From Chryseobacterium lathyri (GTDB lineage Bacteria; Bacteroidota; Bacteroidia; Flavobacteriales; Weeksellaceae), in the NCBI RefSeq assembly GCF_030812195.1, contig NZ_JAUSSF010000001.1:434001-498000 (forward strand): a stretch of 64,000 nucleotides of DNA, given 5' to 3'. Shown here piece after piece: positions 35,629 to 43,863 of this stretch. The position numbers and the translations under genes are program-made. Numbering within the stretch: position 1 is the stretch's first letter; each line of letters starts with the position of its first letter. Below the pieces are notes generated by a model. That model saw nothing but the letters and a program-made list of their open reading frames with translations, was not told the DNA's origin and made no database searches.

Positions 35629-36282
35629 ATGAAAAAAATCTTATTAGCATCAGCACTTGCATTTTTTGCAGGAATGAATGCACAGACAAAATTCGGTGTG
35701 AAAGCAGGATATGCATTATCTAAATTAACTTCTAACGAAGACCTTGATGCTTTTGAAGGGGCAAGCGGAGGTTTGAAATCAAAATCTGGTTTCTATATAG
35801 GAGCTTTGGTAGAGCATAAACTTAATAACAAATTTGCATTACAGGGAGAAGTTCAATATGCCAATTTAGGTGGAAAAGTTGAAGTTTCAACAATGGGAAT
35901 CACTGTTACTGAGAAATTCAATTTCAACAGAATTGTAGTTCCAATAACAGCCAGATATTATGCTACCCCCGAACTGGGAGTATATGCAGGCCCTTATGTA
36001 AGTTTTAGAACAAGTACAAAAGTAAATATTGATGTATCAGGAGGAATTGCAAATCAGGAGGTGTTAAATGCCGGTGAAAGAGCTTTAGAGGAAAGTTTTG
36101 ATGATAACCTCAAATCAACAGAATTTGGTTTGCTTTTAGGGGCTGATTATAACATTTACAAAGGATTATTTGTAGACGCACGTTACAGTTTCGGACTGAC
36201 TAATATGATCAAAGATCCTGTAAATGACGAGAAGCTGAAGATGAATTTCTTCCAGATCGGATTAGGATACAAATTTAAATAA
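35629..36282 (+). CDS. PorT-like outer-membrane beta-barrel protein 4
   Basis: 217 residues. Signal peptide KKILLASALAFFAGMNAQ, then a barrel parallel to protein 1: FGVKAGYALSKL, FYIGALVEHKLNNKFALQGEVQY, LLGADYNIYKGLFVDARYSFG and a terminal GLGYKFK. The two are paralogues separated by two unrelated barrel genes. Probable outer-membrane protein with unknown ligand. It starts 33 nt after a terminator. Confidence 0.82.
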   Translation: MKKILLASALAFFAGMNAQTKFGVKAGYALSKLTSNEDLDAFEGASGGLKSKSGFYIGALVEHKLNNKFALQGEVQYANLGGKVEVSTMGITVTEKFNFNRIVVPITARYYATPELGVYAGPYVSFRTSTKVNIDVSGGIANQEVLNAGERALEESFDDNLKSTEFGLLLGADYNIYKGLFVDARYSFGLTNMIKDPVNDEKLKMNFFQIGLGYKFK

Positions 36283-36285
36283 ACA

Positions 36286-36317
36286 AAAAACTCTCAGAAA
36301 TTCTGAGAGTTTTTTTA
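36286..36317. terminator. Bidirectional terminator between barrel 4 and ffh
   Basis: ACTCTCAGAA and TTCTGAGAGT (36290-36311) form a perfect hairpin flanked by A run and T run, serving the two convergent genes. Confidence 0.88.
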
Positions 36318-36345
36318 TGTCTTTCTTTTATTGTTGAAAGCTGAG

Positions 36346-37707
36346 TTATTTCCCCATCATTCCGCCCATGCCCGGCATATTCGGCATTTTGCTCATCATC
36401 TGCATCATCTGTTTTCCCTGAGGTCCCTGCATCATCTTCATCATTTTACCCATCTGCTCGAACTGCTTCATCAGCTGATTCACATCTTCAATTTTTCTTC
36501 CTGCCCCTTTTGCAATTCTTTGTTTTCTCTGAGTATTGATGATAGAAGGTCTTCTTCTTTCATCCGGTGTCATAGAATAGATAATTGCTTCAATATGTTT
36601 GAAAGCGTCATCGCTGATCTCAACATCTTTGATTGCTTTTCCAACTCCAGGGATCATTCCCATAAGGTCTTTCATATTACCCATCTTCTTGATCTGGTTG
36701 ATCTGCTTAAGGAAATCATCAAAACCGAATTCGTTTTTAGCGATTTTTTTATGAAGTTTTTTAGCTTCTTCCTCATCAAACTGCTCCTGAGCTCTTTCTA
36801 CTAAGGAAACTACATCACCCATTCCTAAGATCCTGTCTGCCATCCTTTCCGGGTAGAAAAGATCTAAAGCTTCCATTTTCTCACCGGTAGAGATGAATTT
36901 AATTGGCTTTTCAACTACAGAACGAATCGTTAAAGCGGCCCCACCTCTCGTATCACCATCTAATTTAGTAAGGACAACACCATCAAAGTTCAGCGCATCG
37001 TTGAATGCTTTAGCTGTATTTACAGCATCCTGACCGGTCATGGAATCTACTACGAATAGCGTTTCCTGAGGTTTGATGAAGTAATGTACGGATTTGATCT
37101 CGTTCATCATCTGCTCGTCAATAGCAAGACGTCCTGCTGTATCGACGATCACTACATCGTGACCGTTTGCTTTTGCGAAATTAATTGCATTCTCAGCAAT
37201 GGTAGAAGGATTGGTAGAACCTTCCTCTGAAAATACCGGAACCCCGATCTGACCACCCAATATTTTAAGCTGGTCGATCGCTGCAGGACGGTAAACGTCA
37301 CAGGCAACCAATAAAGGTTTTTTGGTTCTTTTTGTTTTTAAGTAATTGGCCAGTTTTCCGGAGAAAGTTGTTTTACCGGAACCCTGAAGACCCGCAATAA
37401 GAATTACGGTAGGCTTTCCTGAAAGGTTGATCCCTTCCTGGGAACCTCCCATCAGGTCTACCAATTCATCATGAACGATTTTCGTCATCAGCTGTCCCGG
37501 TGTAAGGGAAGTAAGAACGTTTTGTCCTAAAGCTTTATCCTGAACTCTTTTGGTAAGATCTTTTGCAACTTTATAGTTAACATCGGCATCTACCAGCGCT
37601 CTACGGATTTCCTTTACGGTTTCCGCTACGTTGATTTCTGTGATTTTCCCGCGTCCGGAGATATTATGTAGAGCCTTGTCTAATTTATCCTGTAAACTAT
37701 TAAACAT
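36346..37707 (-). CDS. ffh: Signal recognition particle protein Ffh
   Basis: 453 residues, normal length. N domain at 1-95; P-loop GLQGSGKTT at 106-114; DTAGRLAIDEQ; TKLDGDTRGGAAL; then the Met-rich M domain with long methionine runs up to the end (MGKMMKMMQ...MPGMGGMMGK). It is the GTPase that binds signal sequences and the 4.5S RNA and targets membrane proteins to FtsY. It has a strong promoter and stands alone. Confidence 0.98.
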   Translation of the reverse strand: MFNSLQDKLDKALHNISGRGKITEINVAETVKEIRRALVDADVNYKVAKDLTKRVQDKALGQNVLTSLTPGQLMTKIVHDELVDLMGGSQEGINLSGKPTVILIAGLQGSGKTTFSGKLANYLKTKRTKKPLLVACDVYRPAAIDQLKILGGQIGVPVFSEEGSTNPSTIAENAINFAKANGHDVVIVDTAGRLAIDEQMMNEIKSVHYFIKPQETLFVVDSMTGQDAVNTAKAFNDALNFDGVVLTKLDGDTRGGAALTIRSVVEKPIKFISTGEKMEALDLFYPERMADRILGMGDVVSLVERAQEQFDEEEAKKLHKKIAKNEFGFDDFLKQINQIKKMGNMKDLMGMIPGVGKAIKDVEISDDAFKHIEAIIYSMTPDERRRPSIINTQRKQRIAKGAGRKIEDVNQLMKQFEQMGKMMKMMQGPQGKQMMQMMSKMPNMPGMGGMMGK

Positions 37708-37730
37708 ATGTATTGTAAATTATAGGTTTG

Positions 37731-37760
37731 CAAAAATAAGGAATTTTTAGGCATATCCAA
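37731..37760 (-). promoter_or_regulatory. Promoter of ffh
   Basis: On the minus strand: TTG (37758-37760), 19-nt spacer, TATTTTTG (37731-37738), 24 nt before the start codon. Confidence 0.8.
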
Positions 37761-37837
37761 AGTGTTAGGATACGTAATATTATATATACAGAAAAAATGA
37801 TAAAAATCAATTCATGTAAAATTCGATAGAAAAAGTC

Positions 37838-37845
37838 TATTTTTG
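37838..37845 (+). promoter_or_regulatory. Candidate -7 box for the ATP-synthase-linked membrane protein
   Basis: TATTTTTG, exact consensus, 51 nt before the ATG at 37896. No TTG at the right distance. Confidence 0.5.
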
Positions 37846-37895
37846 TGATCAATTAAAATAAACCTTAATATTTATAAGGTTGAAAATAAATTATA

Positions 37896-38267
37896 ATGAA
37901 ATTAAATCCTAATATCCTTGTTACGGTATTATTCTTTTTAACATTTCTGATCCATTTTTCGCTCTGGAAATTTGTTTTTCACTTAGATGAGATTATTATT
38001 GTTAAATTTTATCTTTTTTTAAGTGTTATGTTTATGCTGATGATTACAATGATTGTTTTAATTAATAGAGTAGTGCCTGAATTTTTAGGGCTGGCTGTGA
38101 TCGGCCTGATCCTTTTAAAATTCGGTTTAATGTACTTAATCAGGAAAAAATTGAACTTTGAAGTGATTCCGGGCTATAAATTTCATTTTATTATTCCATA
38201 TTTCGTCCTGACAACACTGCTTACGTACTATGCAATTAAGCTGATTAATCATGACAAAAAACAGTAA
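37896..38267 (+). CDS. Small membrane protein at the AtpI position (DUF6168-like)
   Basis: 123 residues with four predicted membrane helices (about 8-25, 37-60, 65-85, 96-116) and a basic cytosolic end. Its place directly before atpB is where flavobacteria carry an AtpI-like or DUF6168 protein thought to assist F0 assembly. There is little motif content, so the role is taken mainly from position. atpB has its own promoter just after this gene. Confidence 0.6.
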   Translation: MKLNPNILVTVLFFLTFLIHFSLWKFVFHLDEIIIVKFYLFLSVMFMLMITMIVLINRVVPEFLGLAVIGLILLKFGLMYLIRKKLNFEVIPGYKFHFIIPYFVLTTLLTYYAIKLINHDKKQ

Positions 38268-38276
38268 AATTATTTA

Positions 38277-38305
38277 TTGAAACTAGAAAAAATATTATAT
38301 TTTTG
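38277..38305 (+). promoter_or_regulatory. Promoter of the atp operon
   Basis: TTG (38277-38279), 18-nt spacer, TATTTTTG (38298-38305), 21 nt before the ATG at 38327. An alternative start at the TTG inside the box is ruled out. Confidence 0.8.
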
Positions 38306-38326
38306 CACAACGAAAAAAACCTATCA

Positions 38327-39424
38327 ATGTTTAAGAAATTCGCAGTTTTATTCTACAGTATTTTTGTATTAAGCTTAGTGTCTGCACAGCACGGAGAGGT
38401 TCCTGCTGGAACAGCTCCTGCTCAAGAGCTTTCAGAGAAAGATAAAGCAAGTAAGGAAAACAAAGAGTTCATTACGCATCACTTGTTGGATGCTCACGAC
38501 TTTACATTGATGGTAGATAAAGAAGGTCACCATATTGGTTTCCCTCTTCCGGTTATTTTTTATGATAACGGTTTCCACAGTTTTATGAGCAATAAAGAAG
38601 GATTCATGCATGGAGAAACAACTGAAGTGGATGGTTCTTATTATAAATTGCACCATGAAAAAATCTACAAGACTGATGCTGCAGGAACTTTAGCTTTTGA
38701 TAAAGACGGTCATCCTACAAACGAAAAACCTTTAGACCTTTCAATTACTAAAAGTGTACTTATCATTTTCTTAGTTTCACTTTTAATGCTTGTTTTATTT
38801 ACAGGAATGGCAAGATCATATAAAAAATCTGTTGTTCCTACAGGAGCAGCAAGGTTTTTAGAGCCTTTGATTATTTTTGTGAGAGACGAGATTGCTATTC
38901 CGAACATCGGGCACAAGTATAAAAGATTTATGGGATATTTATTAACCGTGTTTTTCTTTATCCTGCTTTTAAATGTTTTAGGTTTAATGCCTTTCGGAAT
39001 CAATGTTACAGGTAATATTACCATGACATTCTTCTTAGCTATCCTAACTTATTTAATTACAACATTTTCAGCTAATAAAGATTATTGGAAGCACATCTTC
39101 TGGATGCCAGGTGTTCCTGTTCCAATGAAGTTCATTATGTTGCCGATCGAATTATTAGGAACCCTAACTAAACCTTTTGCATTGATGATCCGTCTTTTTG
39201 CTAACATGACAGCTGGACACATCGTTGTAATGACACTAATTGGTTCAATTTATATATTCAAGAACTGGATTGCAGGAGTAGCATTCCCATTCTTAACCTT
39301 AGTAATTTATATCCTTGAGGTATTAGTAGCATTCCTTCAGGCTTATATCTTTACAATGCTTTCTGCCCTGTTTATAGGAATGGCTGTAGAAGAGCACGAG
39401 CACGAACATCATGCTGCTCATTAA
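38327..39424 (+). CDS. atpB: ATP synthase F0 subunit a
   Basis: 365 residues from the ATG at 38327. A signal peptide (MFKKFAVLFYSIFVLSLVSAQ) and a periplasmic domain of roughly 110 residues precede the five helices, an N-terminal extension common in Bacteroidota. The proton-path arginine is Arg289 in FALMIRLFANMTAGHIV. The tail is His-rich (EEHEHEHHAAH). It forms the stator half-channels against the c-ring encoded next. Confidence 0.96.
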   Translation: MFKKFAVLFYSIFVLSLVSAQHGEVPAGTAPAQELSEKDKASKENKEFITHHLLDAHDFTLMVDKEGHHIGFPLPVIFYDNGFHSFMSNKEGFMHGETTEVDGSYYKLHHEKIYKTDAAGTLAFDKDGHPTNEKPLDLSITKSVLIIFLVSLLMLVLFTGMARSYKKSVVPTGAARFLEPLIIFVRDEIAIPNIGHKYKRFMGYLLTVFFFILLLNVLGLMPFGINVTGNITMTFFLAILTYLITTFSANKDYWKHIFWMPGVPVPMKFIMLPIELLGTLTKPFALMIRLFANMTAGHIVVMTLIGSIYIFKNWIAGVAFPFLTLVIYILEVLVAFLQAYIFTMLSALFIGMAVEEHEHEHHAAH

Positions 39425-39481
39425 TTAAGAACAAGTTTGAAGCTTTAAAATATTAAAACAATTTTTTAAATTATATTTATT

Positions 39482-39673
39482 ATGGAAATCCCTAGAATTA
39501 TTGGTGGCGGTCTTATCGTACTTGGTGTAGGTATCGGTCTTGGTAAAATCGGAGCTGCTGCTCTTGAAGCTATCGCTAGACAGCCTGAGCAATCTGGAAA
39601 AATCCAAACTGCTATGCTTATTGCAGCTGCACTAGTAGAAGGTGTTGCATTTGCTGCGTTATTCGCATCATAA
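39482..39673 (+). CDS. atpE: ATP synthase F0 subunit c
   Basis: 63 residues, a hairpin of two helices. The polar loop is ARQPEQ (32-37) and the ion-binding carboxylate is Glu53 in ALVEGVAFAAL. The glutamate is followed by Gly, not Ser, and the extra Gln/Glu ligands of sodium rings are lacking, so proton coupling is expected. A long stem-loop follows the gene. Confidence 0.97.
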   Translation: MEIPRIIGGGLIVLGVGIGLGKIGAAALEAIARQPEQSGKIQTAMLIAAALVEGVAFAALFAS

Positions 39674-39685
39674 GCCAAACAAAAA

Positions 39686-39718
39686 AACATTGTTGCAGCG
39701 GTTGGCTGCAGCAATGTT
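39686..39718 (+). promoter_or_regulatory. Stem-loop between atpE and atpF
   Basis: AACATTGTTGCAGC (39686-39699) pairs with GCTGCAGCAATGTT (39705-39718), 14 bp with one wobble and a five-base loop. No U run follows, so it is more likely an RNA-stability or processing element that favours atpE message than a full terminator. Confidence 0.7.
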
Positions 39719-39762
39719 AATTTAAAAAAGAAAAAAGTAATAATTATTTATACATTTATATA

Positions 39763-40260
39763 ATGGAATTAATTCACCAGTTTTCATCAGGATTATTTAT
39801 TATCCAGTCTGTTATTTTTCTAGCATTATTATTTTTGTTAGGCAAATTTGCCTGGAAACCTATTTTAAAATCGATCAACGACAGAGAAACTTCTATTGTT
39901 GATGCTCTTAATCAAGCTAAATTGGCAAGAAAAGAGATGGAGACTTTAAAAGAAGATAACGAAAGAATTATTCGTGAAGCTAAAATCGAAAGAGATGCTA
40001 TCCTTAAAGAAGCCAGAGAAATTAAAGATAGAATCGTAGGTGAAGCTAAAGATGCTGCTAAAAATGAAGGAGATAAAATGATTGAAGCAGCTAAACAGAC
40101 TATCCAGACTGAGAAAAATGCTGCTATGGCAGATATCAAAACTCAAATCGGTGCTTTATCTGTAAATATCGCTGAATCTATCCTTAAGCAGAAGTTGGAT
40201 AACAACGAAGCTCAAAACGAATTAGTTCAAAATTATTTAAACAAATCTAACCTTAACTAA
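39763..40260 (+). CDS. atpF: ATP synthase F0 subunit b
   Basis: 165 residues. One N-terminal helix (LFIIQSVIFLALLFLLGKFAW) ending in KPILKSINDRE, then a long charged coiled coil (about 45-150) rich in Lys, Glu and Ala. This is the typical b-subunit stator stalk. The next gene starts 2 nt after its stop. Confidence 0.95.
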   Translation: MELIHQFSSGLFIIQSVIFLALLFLLGKFAWKPILKSINDRETSIVDALNQAKLARKEMETLKEDNERIIREAKIERDAILKEAREIKDRIVGEAKDAAKNEGDKMIEAAKQTIQTEKNAAMADIKTQIGALSVNIAESILKQKLDNNEAQNELVQNYLNKSNLN

Positions 40261-40262
40261 GA

Positions 40263-40802
40263 ATGCTTACATCTAAAGTAGCTAAAAGATACGCACAGGG
40301 ACTGCTTGATTTCACCAATGAAACAGGCCAGACAGCTGCTGTATTTTCTGAAATGAAAGATGTAAAGAAGATCATGTCTCAATCTGCAGATTTGAATAAA
40401 TTCTTCCTTACGCCTTACATTGATGCAAAAAAGAAAATAGAGGTAGCAGACCAGATCTTTAAAGATTTTTCGGTTTCTTCGCAGAACCTGATCAGATTAG
40501 TGATCAAGCACGGGCGCGAAAACCAGCTGAAAAATATCGCTCAGGAGTTCATCAACAAAGTAGAGGATATCAACGGAGTACAGAGAATAACTCTTACTAC
40601 AGCCACTCAGCTTTCTAAAGAGAACCTTGATCAGATTCTAAGATCTACCAACCTTGTAAAAGAAGGTTCAAACTTTGATCTGAACTTAAATGTGAAGCCT
40701 GATATTTTAGGAGGTTACATTTTAAGAGTAGGTGATCAGCAGGTAGACGCGTCTGTAAAGACAAAACTTAACCAAGTTAAAAAAGACTTTCAGTTAAACT
40801 AA
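40263..40802 (+). CDS. atpH: ATP synthase F1 subunit delta
   Basis: 179 residues, the normal length for OSCP/delta. SKVAKRYAQGLLDFTNE at the N-terminus and ILGGYILRVGDQQVDASVKTKLNQ near the end match the family. It links the stator stalk to the alpha3beta3 head. A gene for a secreted protein follows after one base and separates it from atpA. Confidence 0.95.
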   Translation: MLTSKVAKRYAQGLLDFTNETGQTAAVFSEMKDVKKIMSQSADLNKFFLTPYIDAKKKIEVADQIFKDFSVSSQNLIRLVIKHGRENQLKNIAQEFINKVEDINGVQRITLTTATQLSKENLDQILRSTNLVKEGSNFDLNLNVKPDILGGYILRVGDQQVDASVKTKLNQVKKDFQLN

Positions 40803-40803
40803 T

Positions 40804-41220
40804 ATGAAAAAGATTCTATTTGCTTCAATGTTTATTTTTTCTTGTTTTGCTTTTGCTCAAGAAGTGAAATTAAAAAAAGATGCTGTGTATGTTGATAATA
40901 AAGAATGTCTAAAGGTTGTATCTAATAATAGTAGAAATTTTGTATTCACAACTTTAGATAAACAGAGACTTTTTTCATTTGATTACATCATAACAGGAGA
41001 AAATAGGGAAGGTTTTGCAGCAGGATATGTAAAAGTTTATTTTTTTGAAACAAATGAAGTTTTAACATTTAAAAATAATAGATTTACAAAAAAGGTTTTT
41101 ATTCAAAATCTTATAAACGATAAAGTTTTAGACAACTGTGCTTTAAACATTGACAATATCAAAGGTTTTATCCAAAGATATAATGAGCACTATGAAGAAA
41201 GCATAATTAGATCCAATTAA
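40804..41220 (+). CDS. Secreted protein of unknown function within the atp operon
   Basis: 138 residues. Signal peptide KKILFASMFIFSCFAFAQ with cleavage after AQ near residue 19, then a mostly beta, charged domain (VKLKKDAVYVDNKECLKVVS, FVFTTLDKQRLFSFDYI, GYVKVYFFETNEVLTF). I recognise no family. Cys35 and Cys118 could form a disulfide. It sits one base after atpH and 23 nt before atpA, so it is transcribed with the ATP synthase. Its base composition is more A/T-rich than the neighbouring atp genes, which suggests insertion. Confidence 0.8.
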   Translation: MKKILFASMFIFSCFAFAQEVKLKKDAVYVDNKECLKVVSNNSRNFVFTTLDKQRLFSFDYIITGENREGFAAGYVKVYFFETNEVLTFKNNRFTKKVFIQNLINDKVLDNCALNIDNIKGFIQRYNEHYEESIIRSN

Positions 41221-41243
41221 ATTAAAGAAAAAACAACCATACA

Positions 41244-42821
41244 ATGGCAGAAATAAATCCGGCAGAAGTATCTGCGATCTTAAAACAGCAATTGGCCAAC
41301 TTCGACACTCAATCCAACGTTGAGGAAGTAGGTACAGTTTTAACCATCGGTGATGGTATTGCTCGTGTATACGGGTTAGAAAACGTACAATACGGAGAGT
41401 TGGTGAAATTTTCTAGTGATGTAGAAGGTATTGTACTTAACCTTGAAGAAGACAACGTAGGTGTTGCTCTGCTTGGGGAAAGTAAATTAGTAAGAGAAGG
41501 AGATACAGTAAGAAGAACAAAAAGAATCTCTTCTATTAAAGTAGGAGAAGGTATGCTAGGAAGAGTAGTAGATACTCTTGGTAACCCTATCGATGGTAAA
41601 GGTCCTATTACTGGGGATTTATACGAAATGCCATTGGAAAGAAAAGCTCCTGGAGTTATTTTCAGACAACCGGTAACTGAGCCTTTACAGACAGGTATCG
41701 TTGCGATTGACTCTATGATCCCTGTAGGAAGAGGTCAGAGAGAGCTTATCATTGGTGACAGACAGACAGGTAAAACTACTGTTGCGATCGATACGATCAT
41801 CAACCAGAAAGAATTCTTTGATGCAGGTAACCCTGTATATTGTATATATGTTGCTATCGGTCAGAAAGCCTCTACTGTAGCACAAATCGTTAAAACTCTA
41901 TCTGATAAAGGAGCTTTGGCATATACTGTAATCGTGGCGGCTAATGCTTCCGATCCAGTTCCAATGCAGGTATATTCTGCTATGGCTGGAGCGTCTATTG
42001 GTGAGTTCTTCAGAGACACTGGTAGACCAGCATTGATCGTTTATGATGATTTATCTAAGCAAGCTGTTGCGTATCGTGAGCTTTCTCTGCTATTGAGAAG
42101 ACCACCGGGCCGTGAAGCTTATCCTGGAGACGTTTTCTATCTTCACTCAAGACTATTGGAAAGAGCAGCAAAAGTGATTGCTGATGACCAAATCGCGAGC
42201 CAGATGAACGATTTACCAGATTCATTAAAGCCAATCGTAAAAGGTGGTGGTTCATTAACTGCCCTTCCAATTATCGAAACTCAGGCTGGTGACGTTTCTG
42301 CATATATTCCAACAAACGTAATCTCTATTACAGACGGACAGATCTTCTTGGAGTCTGATCTATTCAACTCAGGGGTTCGTCCAGCAATCAACGTTGGTAT
42401 CTCTGTATCCAGAGTAGGAGGTAACGCGCAGATCAAATCAATGAAAAAAGTATCTGGTACTCTTAAATTAGACCAGGCTCAATATAAAGAACTGGAAGCG
42501 TTCGCTAAGTTCGGTTCTGATCTTGATGCTTCTACTTTAGCAGTAATCTCTAAAGGAGAAAGAAACGTGGAGATCCTTAAGCAGCCGGTAAATTCTCCAC
42601 TTCCTGTAGACAGCCAGGTGGCTATGATCTACGCTGGAACTGAGAACCTTTTAAGAAACGTTCCTATCAGAAAAGTAAAAGAATTCCAGATTGAATATAT
42701 CGAATTCCTAAGATCTAAGCATCCTGACACAATGGCGGCTATTAAAGCAGGTAAAATAGACAACGATATTACCAACGTTCTGAAGCAGGCAGCTAACGAT
42801 TTAGCTTCTAAATATAACTAA
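41244..42821 (+). CDS. atpA: ATP synthase F1 subunit alpha
   Basis: 525 residues. The N-terminal beta domain precedes the P-loop GDRQTGKT at 171-178. [41 protein letters not shown] is the conserved alpha-subunit block, and the C-terminal helical domain ends normally. It forms the non-catalytic sites of the F1 head. The catalytic beta subunit gene is not in this window, as in other Bacteroidota where atpDC are elsewhere. Confidence 0.98.
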   Translation: MAEINPAEVSAILKQQLANFDTQSNVEEVGTVLTIGDGIARVYGLENVQYGELVKFSSDVEGIVLNLEEDNVGVALLGESKLVREGDTVRRTKRISSIKVGEGMLGRVVDTLGNPIDGKGPITGDLYEMPLERKAPGVIFRQPVTEPLQTGIVAIDSMIPVGRGQRELIIGDRQTGKTTVAIDTIINQKEFFDAGNPVYCIYVAIGQKASTVAQIVKTLSDKGALAYTVIVAANASDPVPMQVYSAMAGASIGEFFRDTGRPALIVYDDLSKQAVAYRELSLLLRRPPGREAYPGDVFYLHSRLLERAAKVIADDQIASQMNDLPDSLKPIVKGGGSLTALPIIETQAGDVSAYIPTNVISITDGQIFLESDLFNSGVRPAINVGISVSRVGGNAQIKSMKKVSGTLKLDQAQYKELEAFAKFGSDLDASTLAVISKGERNVEILKQPVNSPLPVDSQVAMIYAGTENLLRNVPIRKVKEFQIEYIEFLRSKHPDTMAAIKAGKIDNDITNVLKQAANDLASKYN

Positions 42822-42835
42822 AATCTTCATTGTTT

Positions 42836-42889
42836 AAGGTTTGAAATCCGTTTTAAACCTTAAACTTTAGACCATAAACTTTGAACCCA
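42836..42889. repeat. Heptamer-periodic tract before atpG
   Basis: From 42855 the sequence reads in sevens AAACCTT, AAACTTT, AGACCAT, AAACTTT, GAACCCA, ending 5 nt before the atpG start. An AAGGTTT at 42836-42842 can pair with the first unit. Confidence 0.6.
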
Positions 42890-42894
42890 AATTA

Positions 42895-43761
42895 ATGGCA
42901 AACTTAAAAGAAATACGAGGTAGAATTACGTCAATTTCATCTACGATGCAGATTACACGTGCTATGAAAATGGTTTCCGCAGCGAAGCTTAAAAAAGCAC
43001 AGGATGCAATCGTAATGTTAAGACCTTATTCTGAAAAACTGCAGGAACTCATCCAGAATGTAAATTCTAGCTCTGATCCTGATCAGGTTTCTGTCTATGC
43101 TCAAAAAAGAGAAGTGAAGAGGATTCTTTTCATCGCTGTTACTTCAAACAGAGGTCTTGCAGGAGCTTTCAACTCATCTATTGTAAAAGAGCTTAACAAC
43201 CAGTTCAGAGAGAAATCTCAATACGAAGTTGAAGTTCTTACCATCGGTAAAAAAGCTTATGATGCGGTTAGAAGAACTCGTGCAGTATATTCCAATGAAA
43301 GTGCCGTTTTTGATAACTTAAACTTTGATACAGTATCTCACGTTGCTGAAGGAGTAATGAACAGCTTTAGAGAAGGCAAATTTGACGAAGTTTATTTAAT
43401 CTACAACAAATTCGTTAATGCTGCTACCCAGGAAGTAACTGCCGAGCAGCTTCTTCCAATTTCTATGGCTGAAAAAGCTGAAGAAACTCAGGTAGAAACA
43501 GATTATATATTTGAACCGAACAGAAATGAGATTCTTGACAATTTGATCCCTAAAGCGATCAAAACCCAGGTTTTCAAAGCGGTTCTAGATTCAGTTGCAT
43601 CCGAGCATGGTGCGCGAATGACAGCTATGCACAAAGCTACAGACAACGCCCAGGCTTTAAAGAACGATCTTGTGATCTTCTATAACAAAGCGAGACAGGC
43701 TGCCATTACAAACGAAATCCTTGAGATCGTTTCCGGAGCAGAAGCTTTGAAAAATTCCTAA
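42895..43761 (+). CDS. atpG: ATP synthase F1 subunit gamma
   Basis: 288 residues. MANLKEIRGRITSISSTMQITRAMKMVSAAKLKKAQ at the start and ASEHGARMTAMHKATDNA near the end are family signatures; the two long helices they form make the rotating central stalk. Last gene of the atp operon, closed by a strong terminator. Confidence 0.97.
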   Translation: MANLKEIRGRITSISSTMQITRAMKMVSAAKLKKAQDAIVMLRPYSEKLQELIQNVNSSSDPDQVSVYAQKREVKRILFIAVTSNRGLAGAFNSSIVKELNNQFREKSQYEVEVLTIGKKAYDAVRRTRAVYSNESAVFDNLNFDTVSHVAEGVMNSFREGKFDEVYLIYNKFVNAATQEVTAEQLLPISMAEKAEETQVETDYIFEPNRNEILDNLIPKAIKTQVFKAVLDSVASEHGARMTAMHKATDNAQALKNDLVIFYNKARQAAITNEILEIVSGAEALKNS

Positions 43762-43783
43762 AGAATTATTTTAATATAATATT

Positions 43784-43811
43784 AAGCATCGATATGGTCG
43801 ATGCTTTTTTT
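43784..43811 (+). terminator. Terminator of the atp operon
   Basis: AAGCATCGA (43784-43792) pairs with TCGATGCTT (43798-43806), followed by a T run. Confidence 0.9.
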
Positions 43812-43828
43812 GTTATTTATATTTTATC

Positions 43829-43836
43829 TATCTTTG
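43829..43836 (+). promoter_or_regulatory. Candidate -7 box for the CNNM transporter gene
   Basis: TATCTTTG matches TAnnTTTG, 27 nt before the start. A TTG at 43810-43812 gives a 16-nt spacer and overlaps the preceding T run. Confidence 0.5.
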
Positions 43837-43863
43837 TAAACTAAAATATTATACAACTTCTAA

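Noticed and set aside
36331..36804. 157-codon His/Phe-rich open frame antisense to ffh
   Set aside because: Its low-complexity composition is the complement of the methionine-rich Ffh M domain.
37896..43761. Absence of atpD and atpC from the atp operon
   Set aside because: Bacteroidota commonly keep the beta and epsilon genes at another locus, so this is not a loss event by itself.
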